Assembly: GCA_000433115.1 (NCBI GenBank)
Contig: FR892232.1
Location: forward strand, 1 to 6,566
Length of the DNA: 6,566 nt
DNA from: Ruminococcus sp. CAG:382
Lineage (GTDB): Bacteria > Bacillota > Clostridia > Oscillospirales > CAG-382
Direction of reading: 5' to 3'
Below are positions 1-5,855 of this stretch, piece after piece. Each line of letters begins with the position of its first letter. The first letter of the stretch is position 1. Below the pieces are notes generated by a model. The model saw only the letters and a list, made by a program, of their open reading frames with translations. It was not told the DNA's origin and searched no databases. Position numbers and translations under genes: made by a program.

Positions 1-387
1 CTGCGGAGCTTTCTTCGCCTGCGGCGCGTCATCAGAGCTGACCGTACAGATTATGAAGGAAGAAATATCGGTGCCACGCTGGCAAAAGAGCAGATTCTTT
101 TCTTTCTCACGAAATTCAGAGAACTCAATCCCAAACTTCTCAAGCATCGTCTCAGGCTGATCGACCGCTTTGCCAACGCCGTTTATCTCTATGACGATAG
201 ATTGACGATCCTGTTCAACTGCAAGGACGGAAACAAAACTTCCACCTTTACGGAAAACGAAACCGCACAAAAAGATTCGGGTTTGTCTGCGCTCGCTGTT
301 TTACGCCACCAGAAGGAGAGAGGTTTTTACGCAGTGCCACGCATATTCCCACTCATTTTTCGTGTGATACTGCACTGTATTTCATAA
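1..387 (+). pseudogene. 3' remnant of a large serine recombinase (C-terminal region)
   Basis: The gene enters from the left edge and stops at TAA 385-387. From about 79 onward, frame 1 reads LAKEQILFFLTKFREL, then RLIDRFANAVYLYDDRL and FNCKDGNKT. This is the hallmark C-terminal part of clostridial large serine recombinases, the site-specific integrases of integrative elements (family known from recall; usual length about 500-560 aa). The conserved stretch just before it, ELTVQIMKEEISVPR, lies in frame 2 (35-79). One base appears to be missing near 77-82, so the gene is probably broken. The first 30 bases match no single frame well, and a second indel is possible. The catalytic N-terminal domain is outside the window. 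An ATG-initiated reading at 202 is the tail of this gene, not a separate small protein. A sequencing or assembly indel in an intact gene is the main alternative. Confidence 0.65.
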
Positions 388-419
388 ATCCGCTTTAGTT
401 TGTTATGAAAATGGCACAA

Positions 420-442
420 ATAGCAAAGTCGGTATTTGCTAT
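420..442. promoter_or_regulatory. Upstream dyad (operator candidate 1) of the alcohol dehydrogenase gene
   Basis: ATAGCAAA (420-427) and TTTGCTAT (435-442) form perfect 8-bp inverted arms around the 7-nt spacer GTCGGTA. The element resembles the second dyad at 464-484: their 17-bp cores, starting at 423 and 466, match at 13 of 17 positions. No T-tract follows and it lies upstream of the predicted promoter, so a protein-binding site is likelier than a terminator. The regulator is unknown. Confidence 0.5.
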
Positions 443-450
443 ATCGATAA

Positions 451-467
451 GCATATAACCGATATGC
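451..467. promoter_or_regulatory. Middle dyad between the two operator candidates
   Basis: GCATAT (451-456) and ATATGC (462-467) are perfect 6-bp inverted arms around AACCG. It overlaps the left end of the dyad at 464-484. The perfect palindrome TATCGATA (442-449) sits just before it. AT-rich promoter DNA yields such short dyads by chance, so this is weaker evidence than its two neighbours. Confidence 0.3.
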
Positions 468-484
468 AACTTTGATATTTGCAT
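464..484. promoter_or_regulatory. Dyad overlapping the -35 box (operator candidate 2)
   Basis: ATGCAA (464-469) and TTGCAT (479-484) are 6-bp inverted arms around 9 nt. The right arm is exactly the predicted -35 hexamer, so a protein bound here would be expected to block RNA polymerase. The centre (474) is 43 bp from the centre of the related dyad at 420-442 (431), about four helical turns, which would place both on the same DNA face. Confidence 0.5.
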
Positions 485-507
485 TTTTGAAGTCATTGTG
501 CTATAAT
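479..507 (+). promoter_or_regulatory. Promoter of the alcohol dehydrogenase gene
   Basis: A perfect -10 TATAAT lies at 502-507, preceded by TGC (499-501), an extended -10. With a 17-bp spacer, the -35 position is TTGCAT (479-484), which matches only the TTG half of TTGACA; the extended -10 can compensate. Transcription should begin near 513-515, giving a leader of about 60 nt. The -35 box is one arm of a dyad, which suggests repression. Confidence 0.75.
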
Positions 508-517
508 GCAGTCAAAC

Positions 518-532
518 AAAGGTATTACCTTT
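518..532 (+). promoter_or_regulatory. 5'-terminal stem-loop of the alcohol dehydrogenase mRNA
   Basis: AAAGGT (518-523) and ACCTTT (527-532) pair perfectly around a three-base loop, within a few nucleotides of the predicted transcript start. No U-run follows, so it is not a terminator. Hairpins at mRNA 5' ends commonly protect against 5' exonucleases such as RNase J. That role is inferred here. Confidence 0.4.
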
Positions 533-572
533 AAAAACAGACATAAAAAATAATTAACCGGAGGAATTTGAA

Positions 573-1796
573 ATGGCAAGATTTACATTACCGAGAGACA
601 TTTATCACGGCAAAGACGCCTTGGAGGCACTCAAATCATTTGAAGGCAAGCGTGCAATCGTATGCACCGGCGGCGGAAGCATGAAACGTTTCGGCTTCCT
701 CGACAAAGTAGTATCCTATCTCCACGAAGCAGGCATGGAAGTGCAGCTCTTTGAAGGTATCGAACCCGATCCTTCCGTTGAAACCGTAATGCGCGGCGCG
801 GAAGCAATGGAAAAGTTCCAGCCCGACTGGATCGTTGCAATCGGCGGCGGTTCCCCTATTGATGCTGCAAAGGCTATGTGGATCAAATATGAATATCCTG
901 AGCTGACCTTCGCTGATATGTGCAAGGTATTCGGCATCCCGAAGCTCCGTCGCAAGGCGCACTTCTGCGCAATCTCCTCGACTTCCGGCACTGCAACCGA
1001 AGTTACCGCTTTCTCCATCATTACCGACTACCAGAAAGGCATTAAATATCCTATCGCTGACTTCGAAATAACTCCCGATGTCGCAATCGTTGACCCTGAG
1101 CTTGCTCATACCATGCCTCAGAAGCTCGTTGCTCACACCGGTATGGATGCAATGACTCACGCTATTGAAGCGTATGTTTCCACTGCAAACTGTGATTATA
1201 CTGACCCGCTTGCTATTCATGCAATCGAAATGATTATGAATGATCTTATTCCGTCATACAACGGCGATATGAACGCCCGTGACCGTATGCACAACGCACA
1301 GTGCCTTGCAGGTATGGCTTTCTCGAACGCACTACTCGGCATCGTTCACTCCATGGCTCACAAGACCGGTGCTGCATTCGCTGATTACGGTGCACATATA
1401 ATTCACGGTGCTGCAAATGCAATGTACCTCCCGAAAGTCATTGCATTCAACGCAAAAGACCCGACTGCCAAGAAGCGTTACGGTGTAATCGTTGATTACA
1501 TGGGCATCTGCGACAAATCCGCTTCCGATGATGACAAGGTTGCTGCTCTTATCAAATACCTCCGTCACATGAACGATGAGCTGAAGATTCCGCACTGCAT
1601 CAAGAATTACGGTGCAGACAGCTATCCCACCGAAAACGGCTTCGTTCCCGAAAAGGTATTCCTTGAACGCCTGCCCGAGATTGCAAAGAATGCTATCGGA
1701 GACGCGTGCACAGGTTCCAACCCGCGTCAGCCCAGCCAGGAAGAAATGGAAAAGCTTCTCAAGTGCTGCTACTACGACACCGAAGTTGATTTCTGA
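573..1796 (+). CDS. Iron-containing alcohol dehydrogenase, probably NADPH-dependent
   Basis: This 407-aa cytoplasmic enzyme belongs to the group III (Fe-dependent) alcohol dehydrogenases, which interconvert aldehydes and alcohols, in clostridia usually in the reducing direction during fermentation. The N-terminal Rossmann-like domain has TGGGSMKRFG (32-41) and GGGSPIDAAKA (91-101). The all-helical metal domain has HTGMDAMTHAIEAY (188-201), giving D192 and H196, then VHSMAH with H259 and H263, and HIIHGAANA with H278. By comparison with FucO, D192, H196, H259 and H278 bind the metal. The gap from H259 to H278 is five residues longer than in FucO. GGGS followed by K38 at the cofactor site resembles NADPH-using butanol dehydrogenase and YqhD, so NADPH preference is inferred. 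ATG 573 has GGAGG (560-564) eight bases upstream. No signal peptide is present. Substrate chain length cannot be told from sequence alone; ethanol, butanol or another aldehyde are all possible. Confidence 0.95.
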   Translation: MARFTLPRDIYHGKDALEALKSFEGKRAIVCTGGGSMKRFGFLDKVVSYLHEAGMEVQLFEGIEPDPSVETVMRGAEAMEKFQPDWIVAIGGGSPIDAAKAMWIKYEYPELTFADMCKVFGIPKLRRKAHFCAISSTSGTATEVTAFSIITDYQKGIKYPIADFEITPDVAIVDPELAHTMPQKLVAHTGMDAMTHAIEAYVSTANCDYTDPLAIHAIEMIMNDLIPSYNGDMNARDRMHNAQCLAGMAFSNALLGIVHSMAHKTGAAFADYGAHIIHGAANAMYLPKVIAFNAKDPTAKKRYGVIVDYMGICDKSASDDDKVAALIKYLRHMNDELKIPHCIKNYGADSYPTENGFVPEKVFLERLPEIAKNAIGDACTGSNPRQPSQEEMEKLLKCCYYDTEVDF

Positions 1797-1810
1797 TTTG
1801 TATTCAGCCC

Positions 1811-1848
1811 TGCGGCTGTTGCCTCAAAAGGGCAGCAGCCGCATTTTT
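1811..1848 (+). terminator. Rho-independent terminator of the alcohol dehydrogenase gene
   Basis: A 13-bp stem pairs TGCGGCTGTTGCC (1811-1823) with GGCAGCAGCCGCA (1831-1843), with one G-U pair and a 7-nt loop, followed by TTTTT (1844-1848). It starts 14 nt after the stop codon and separates the dehydrogenase transcript from nfnAB. Confidence 0.9.
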
Positions 1849-1880
1849 CACAAAAAAATCACATACCCCGAAAAAACTCC

Positions 1881-1910
1881 TTGACAAAAGCCAAGAAAAA
1901 GGGGTATCAT
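1881..1910 (+). promoter_or_regulatory. Promoter of the nfnAB operon
   Basis: A perfect -35 TTGACA (1881-1886) is followed after 18 bp by TATCAT (1905-1910), five of six matches to TATAAT. It lies 33 bp past the preceding terminator, so nfnAB should be transcribed independently of the dehydrogenase, starting near 1917. A TATTAT at 1911-1916 is the alternative -10, but its 24-bp spacer is too long. Confidence 0.8.
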
Positions 1911-1930
1911 TATTATCGGTAATATACCAG

Positions 1931-1992
1931 CGGTCGGACACAACGTCCTGCCGTTAATTATCCAAGCGAAAGTCGGAAGCTTTGCCGACTTT
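1931..1992 (+). promoter_or_regulatory. Structured 5' leader of nfnAB with two hairpins
   Basis: Hairpin 1 pairs CGGTCGGAC (1931-1939) with GTCCTGCCG (1945-1953): seven pairs with a 2x2 internal loop and a 5-nt loop. Hairpin 2 pairs AAAGTCGG (1969-1976) with CCGACTTT (1985-1992), a perfect 8-bp stem with an 8-nt loop ending just before the ribosome binding site. GTCGGA occurs in both 5' arms (1933-1938 and 1972-1977), so CCGAC (1985-1989) could also pair with hairpin 1 sequence. No U-run follows, so transcriptional attenuation is unlikely. I recognise no known riboswitch class. Confidence 0.45.
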
Positions 1993-1996
1993 GTGG

Positions 1997-2002
1997 AAAG
2001 GA
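1997..2002 (+). promoter_or_regulatory. Ribosome binding site that fixes the nfnA start
   Basis: AAAGGA lies eight bases before ATG 2011 and follows the leader hairpin by four bases. It supports ATG 2011 over the in-frame GTG at 1993: a GTG start would put this site inside the coding region and use leader-hairpin sequence as its own upstream region. Confidence 0.8.
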
Positions 2003-2010
2003 ATGCTTTT

Positions 2011-2865
2011 ATGTATAAAATCGTAACAAAAAAAAGCCTCAACCCCACCGTAACGCTCATGGAAATTGAAGCTCCGCTTGTTGCCGCCAAAGCCAAGCCC
2101 GGTCAGTTCATAATTCTCCGTGTCGATGAGGAAGGCGAAAGAATACCGCTTACGGTTGCGGGCTATGACCGCGAACGCGGAACCGTTAAGATAATCTTCC
2201 AGATCGTCGGTGCGACAACTGAAAAACTCAACCATAAGAACGAAGGGGATTTCATTCAGGATTTCGTCGGCCCTCTCGGCGTACCCACCAAAGTTGATGG
2301 TCTTAAAAAGGTATGTATCGTCGGCGGTGGCGTCGGGTGCGCAATCGCTTTGCCGATTGCCCAGGAGCTTCACGCAGCCGGATGTGACGTGACCGCAATA
2401 ATCGGTTTCCGTTCAAAAGACCTGTTGATTCTCGAAGATGAATTCCGCGCCGCGTCCTCAAAGCTTGTTGTAATGACCGATGACGGCTCATACGGTCGTC
2501 AAGGCAATGTTTGCGTACCGCTTAATGAAATGTTTGAAGCGGGCGAACACTTCGACGAAGTTATAACAATCGGTCCGCTTGTCATGATGAAATTCGTCGT
2601 TGCCGCAACAAAGCCGATCGGCATTCCCTGCACGGTTTCAATGAACCCGATTATGATCGACGGTACAGGTATGTGCGGCGGCTGTCGACTCACCCTGCAT
2701 CGCGACGGAGAACGTGTAACGAAGTTTGCATGCGTTGACGGACCGGATTTCAACGGCTACGAGGTTGATTTTGACGAAGCAATGTCACGCGGCACGATGT
2801 ACCGTGATTTTGAGCGCCACGCATACGAAGAAGCGTGCAATCTGTTCCGTAAGGAGGTCAAATAA
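2011..2865 (+). CDS. nfnA: NfnA (NfnS), small subunit of electron-bifurcating NADH-dependent ferredoxin:NADP+ oxidoreductase
   Basis: The 284-aa flavoprotein belongs to the ferredoxin-NADP reductase/PyrK-like family. In the Nfn complex it binds NADH, FAD and a [2Fe-2S] cluster and works with NfnB to reduce NADP+ using NADH and reduced ferredoxin in the cytoplasm. Counting from ATG 2011, the start MYKIVTKKSL is typical of the family. The FAD-binding RIPLT is at 44-48, the nucleotide-binding GGGVGCA at 105-111, and TDDGSYGRQG at 156-165. The cluster region has D217, C222, C225 and C241. Three cysteines plus an aspartate is the arrangement reported for NfnA, whereas PyrK uses four cysteines; this and the NfnB neighbour argue against PyrK or a stand-alone sulfide dehydrogenase. 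The gene ends two bases before nfnB, so the subunits should be made together. An in-frame GTG at 1993 would add six residues but fits the ribosome binding site poorly. Confidence 0.93.
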   Translation: MYKIVTKKSLNPTVTLMEIEAPLVAAKAKPGQFIILRVDEEGERIPLTVAGYDRERGTVKIIFQIVGATTEKLNHKNEGDFIQDFVGPLGVPTKVDGLKKVCIVGGGVGCAIALPIAQELHAAGCDVTAIIGFRSKDLLILEDEFRAASSKLVVMTDDGSYGRQGNVCVPLNEMFEAGEHFDEVITIGPLVMMKFVVAATKPIGIPCTVSMNPIMIDGTGMCGGCRLTLHRDGERVTKFACVDGPDFNGYEVDFDEAMSRGTMYRDFERHAYEEACNLFRKEVK

Positions 2866-2867
2866 TC

Positions 2868-4283
2868 ATGGCAAACATGAGTCTGAAAAAGAATCCGATG
2901 CCGTCGCAGGAGCCTGCAGTACGCGCACACAATTTTGACGAGGTCACAATCGGCTACTCTGCCGAAACCGCAGTAGACGAAGCGCTTCGTTGTCTCAGCT
3001 GCAAGAATATGCCTTGCGTCTCCGGATGCCCGGTAAATATTCATATACCCGAATTCATCGCAAAGGTCAAAGAAGGCGACTTTGAAGGTGCATATCAGGT
3101 AATTCACAAAACATCTTCCCTTCCCGCGGTCTGCGGACGTGTATGTCCTCAGGAAACACAGTGCGAGGCAAAGTGCGTCCGCGGAATAAAAGGCGAACCG
3201 GTAGGTATTGGTCGGCTTGAACGCTTTGTCGCTGACTGGCACAACGCTCACAGCGACACAGCACCTACGGTTGCCCCTTCAAATGGTCATCGCGTCGCTA
3301 TTGTCGGTTCCGGTCCTTCCGGTCTGACATGTGCCGGTGATCTTGCGAAAAAAGGATATAAGGTCACTGTATTCGAAGCACTCCACACCGCGGGCGGCGT
3401 TCTTGTATACGGAATCCCCGAATTTCGTCTTCCGAAATCCATTGTCCGCAAGGAAGTTGAAAATCTCATTGCAATGGGCGTTGACGTCGAAACAAACGTC
3501 GTCATAGGCAAAACTCTGACGGTCGATGAACTGTTTGAAAAAGGCTTCGAAGCGGTATTCATCGGATCCGGTGCCGGACTTCCCAACTTCATGGGAATCC
3601 CGGGCGAATCGTGTAAGGGAGTCTATTCCGCAAACGAATTCCTGACACGTTCCAATCTCATGAAGGCATACCGCGAAGATCCTGATACGCCTATCATGAA
3701 AGGCGGCAAAGTTGCAGTCGTCGGCGGCGGAAATGTCGCAATGGATGCCGCACGTACTGCTTTGAGACTCGGTGCCGAAAAGGTATACATCGTTTATCGC
3801 CGCTCCATGGAAGAACTTCCTGCACGTCGCGAAGAGGTTGAACACGCACAAGAGGAAGGCATTGAGTTCCTTCTTCTCAACAACCCCGTTGAGATTCTCG
3901 GCTATGAGAATCCCGATGATCGCCGTGACCCGAAGAACGGCTTTGTCACCGGCATGAAATGCATAAAAATGAAGCTCGGCGAACCCGATGAACGCGGACG
4001 CCGCCGCCCTATCCCGATTGAAGGCAGTGAATTTGTGCTCGACGTAAATACCGTCATAATTTCCATCGGCACATCACCCAACCCGCTTATCAAATCCACA
4101 ACAGCCGGACTTGAGGTAAACAAGCACGGTGGAATAATCGTTGAGGAATCAACAGGTGCAACCACCAAAGAAGGTGTTTATGCCGGCGGTGATGCTGTAA
4201 CAGGTGCGGCAACCGTCATTTCCGCAATGGGTGCTGGTAAAACAGCCGCAAAAGCGATCGACGAATATCTCTCAAATAAATAA
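2868..4283 (+). CDS. nfnB: NfnB (NfnL), large subunit of electron-bifurcating NADH-dependent ferredoxin:NADP+ oxidoreductase
   Basis: The 471-aa protein resembles the small subunit of glutamate synthase (GltD type) and carries the bifurcating FAD and the NADP(H) site. The N-terminal iron-sulfur domain has C42, C45, C50 and C54 (CLSCKNMPC..GCP) and C89, C93, C99 and C103 (CGRVCPQETQCEAKC), fitting two [4Fe-4S] clusters. The FAD fold has GSGPSGL (147-153) with E170 at the end of the second strand, and GVYAGGDAVTG (436-446) near the C-terminus. The inserted pyridine-nucleotide domain has GGGNVAMDAARTA (286-298) followed by YRRS (310-313), whose arginines suit the 2'-phosphate of NADPH. AAGGAGG (2851-2857) lies ten bases before ATG 2868, inside the end of nfnA. 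No glutamate synthase large subunit is nearby, and nfnA directly upstream makes NfnB much likelier than GltD. An ATG at 2877 is a less well spaced start. Confidence 0.95.
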   Translation: MANMSLKKNPMPSQEPAVRAHNFDEVTIGYSAETAVDEALRCLSCKNMPCVSGCPVNIHIPEFIAKVKEGDFEGAYQVIHKTSSLPAVCGRVCPQETQCEAKCVRGIKGEPVGIGRLERFVADWHNAHSDTAPTVAPSNGHRVAIVGSGPSGLTCAGDLAKKGYKVTVFEALHTAGGVLVYGIPEFRLPKSIVRKEVENLIAMGVDVETNVVIGKTLTVDELFEKGFEAVFIGSGAGLPNFMGIPGESCKGVYSANEFLTRSNLMKAYREDPDTPIMKGGKVAVVGGGNVAMDAARTALRLGAEKVYIVYRRSMEELPARREEVEHAQEEGIEFLLLNNPVEILGYENPDDRRDPKNGFVTGMKCIKMKLGEPDERGRRRPIPIEGSEFVLDVNTVIISIGTSPNPLIKSTTAGLEVNKHGGIIVEESTGATTKEGVYAGGDAVTGAATVISAMGAGKTAAKAIDEYLSNK

Positions 4284-4295
4284 ATACGTTTTATT

Positions 4296-5792
4296 TCAGG
4301 ACTGCATGGGCTTTGTTTTCATGCAGTTCTTTTTCCTTTTAGACAAGAATACCTCACGGCGCATTATATCACTGACCGCTTTTCTGCCGCATGAAGCGGC
4401 AATCGGCAGACCGCCGGGAAGCTGCTGCCACTGCGACGCAATAAAAAGGTTCTCAATTCCATCCACCGCGCCAGTAATTCGAAACGGCAGACATTTTGCC
4501 GGTAGGGCAAAACTCATGAAAGAGCCTATTTCGGCACCGGTATATCGTTTGTAAGTCGCAGGGGTCCAAGCATCAATCAGTCTGAGCTTTCCGTTCAGAA
4601 TAGGAAAGTCTGTAATTATGAGTTTTTCAAACAATTCCGAAAGCTCGCGTTTTTTTCTGTCATACGACATTTTGTCAGCTTCCCTCATACGTATGAACTC
4701 ATTCGCCTCATTTTCATAGCAAAAAGTCATGCACTGCAACACATTTTTTCCTTCGGGCGCATAATCCGTTTCGTGAGAAAACTCGCGGAGAATAACCTGT
4801 TTGATCTCAAACGGAAAGTCGCTCTCTGACGAAAGAATATAATCTCCCTCAAACGGCAACTTGTCGACGTCACAGGCAAAAGCACATTGAAAAGCGGAAA
4901 ATCTTTTAAAACGCCTGCCTTTGTATTGCCTATCAAGTCTTTTTGGCATAGGCGCATCGATGATACTTCCGAAAGCCGCCGCCGGATCACAGGTCACGAC
5001 GACATAATCAGCCGTAAGCCTTGTACCGTCTGACAAATCCACACTTTCGGCAAGAGCGCCACGACGATTTATTCTGATAACCTCTCTGTCGCACAGTACT
5101 TCACCTCCGAGTGCCGCAAATTGTTTTTCCATACGCTTAGCCATACCGCATGAACCGCCTGCCGGTATGCCGCCATTTTCGCCGCAAAACGCCGCAAACA
5201 CCATAAGAAGTGCCAATGAGCCGAATTCATTTCCCCAGAATGCGCTTATAAACTTGCGTAACAATGGGTGTGAAAAACATTTTGAAAGCTCTCCCGTTGT
5301 CATTCGATAATACCTCATGAGTAGCGGAATCGCATATATTCCTTGCCGTATTCCGAGTCCTTCATCATGACCATCGCCGCCGATTCCGCCTATGCGCTGC
5401 ATTATATCTACAGCGTGAATCAGCCTGCGTATCTCATCACTGTCTTCGGGCGACAGTTCCAGCATCCGCTGTTCAAGTTTATTGATATCTCTGAAAAGCG
5501 AAAGTGTATCACCACCATATCCGCAGCTGTAAAGCGTATTGCCTTGTAATACACTTACATCGCCAAGCACCCCCAGTTCATTCCACATACGGTATCCTTC
5601 AGAATGCGGGTTTGTTCCTGTCAGCCAGTGGATGCAGTTGTCAATATGATATCCGTCACGTGTCCAACCGCACAGATTTCCTCCAACAGTACTGTGCTTC
5701 TCACAAATCACGGTATCGAATCCGTTGATCCGCGCGTATATACCTGCCGACATCCCGGAAACTCCACCACCTATAACTACAATACGCTTCAT
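4296..5792 (-). CDS. Phytoene-desaturase-like NAD(P)/FAD-dependent oxidoreductase
   Basis: This 498-aa flavoprotein belongs to the phytoene desaturase/amine oxidase superfamily (CrtI-like, COG1233 type). The N-terminal FAD site VVIGGGVSGMSAG (5-17) is followed by E31, which should bind the adenosine ribose, and STVGGNL (34-40). The C-terminal FAD region is GIENLFIASQWQQLPGG (445-461) with PIAASCGRKA (463-472). PATYKRYTGAEIGSF (411-425) is another family-like segment. Length fits CrtI and RetSat relatives. The substrate is unknown: no prenyltransferase, phytoene synthase or other carotenoid gene is in view, and many gut Clostridia carry such orphan enzymes. ATG 5792 has GGAG (5802-5799) six bases upstream. 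The lysine-rich tail after about residue 484 is partly encoded by the nfnAB terminator hairpin. The gene sits downstream of the beta-CASP gene on the same strand, but a terminator separates them. No clear promoter could be picked in the 63 bp between that terminator and the start. Confidence 0.85.
   Translation of the reverse strand: MKRIVVIGGGVSGMSAGIYARINGFDTVICEKHSTVGGNLCGWTRDGYHIDNCIHWLTGTNPHSEGYRMWNELGVLGDVSVLQGNTLYSCGYGGDTLSLFRDINKLEQRMLELSPEDSDEIRRLIHAVDIMQRIGGIGGDGHDEGLGIRQGIYAIPLLMRYYRMTTGELSKCFSHPLLRKFISAFWGNEFGSLALLMVFAAFCGENGGIPAGGSCGMAKRMEKQFAALGGEVLCDREVIRINRRGALAESVDLSDGTRLTADYVVVTCDPAAAFGSIIDAPMPKRLDRQYKGRRFKRFSAFQCAFACDVDKLPFEGDYILSSESDFPFEIKQVILREFSHETDYAPEGKNVLQCMTFCYENEANEFIRMREADKMSYDRKKRELSELFEKLIITDFPILNGKLRLIDAWTPATYKRYTGAEIGSFMSFALPAKCLPFRITGAVDGIENLFIASQWQQLPGGLPIAASCGRKAVSDIMRREVFLSKRKKNCMKTKPMQS
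4299..4334 (+). terminator. Rho-independent terminator of nfnAB, overlapping the convergent gene
   Basis: GGACTGCATG (4299-4308) pairs with CATGCAGTTC (4320-4329) in a 10-bp stem with one G-U pair and an 11-nt loop, followed by TTTTT (4330-4334). It begins 15 nt after the nfnB stop. The whole element lies inside the last codons of the minus-strand oxidoreductase. Read on the minus strand, the stem is followed by TGAAATAAAACG, which lacks a convincing U-run. Confidence 0.85.
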
Positions 5793-5855
5793 ATTTTACT
5801 CCAATAACAGTATCAATAACACACTATTATTCCCAGGAGAGTCTGAATTACTCAT

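Noticed and set aside
202..387. A separate 61-aa small protein from ATG 202
   Set aside because: That methionine is not needed: the same frame reads upstream into conserved recombinase sequence, no ribosome binding site precedes it, and TILFNCKDGNKT is recombinase C-terminal sequence.
400..419. Possible Rex site, TTGTTA...CACAA, upstream of the dehydrogenase
   Set aside because: The arms span 20 bp instead of the 18 bp of TTGTTAA-N4-TTAACAA, only the outer TTGT/ACAA match, and it lies about 60 bp above the -35 box.
487..492. TTGAAG as the -35 box of the dehydrogenase promoter
   Set aside because: It lies only 9 bp from TATAAT; TTGCAT at 479-484 has the right 17-bp spacing.
636..1220. 194-aa minus-strand reading frame inside the dehydrogenase gene
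   Set aside because: It is antisense to a strongly conserved gene, is rich in Cys, His and Phe in no recognisable pattern, and has no family resemblance.
1911..1916. TATTAT as the -10 box of the nfnAB promoter
   Set aside because: It is 24 bp from TTGACA, whereas TATCAT at 1905-1910 has an acceptable 18-bp spacer.
1969..1992. Leader hairpin of nfnAB as a terminator or attenuator
   Set aside because: The stem is followed by GTGGAAAGG and has no U-run.
3279..3851. 190-aa minus-strand reading frame inside nfnB
   Set aside because: Shadow of the nfnB coding strand; no motif, and nfnB motifs cover the same region.
2868..4283. Glutamate synthase small subunit (GltD)
   Set aside because: The fold is shared, but no large subunit is adjacent and nfnA lies two bases upstream, which is the Nfn gene order.
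5793..5855. Promoter for the phytoene-desaturase-like gene
   Set aside because: AATAAT and other AT-rich hexamers occur on the minus strand, but none has a credible -35 partner at 16-18 bp.
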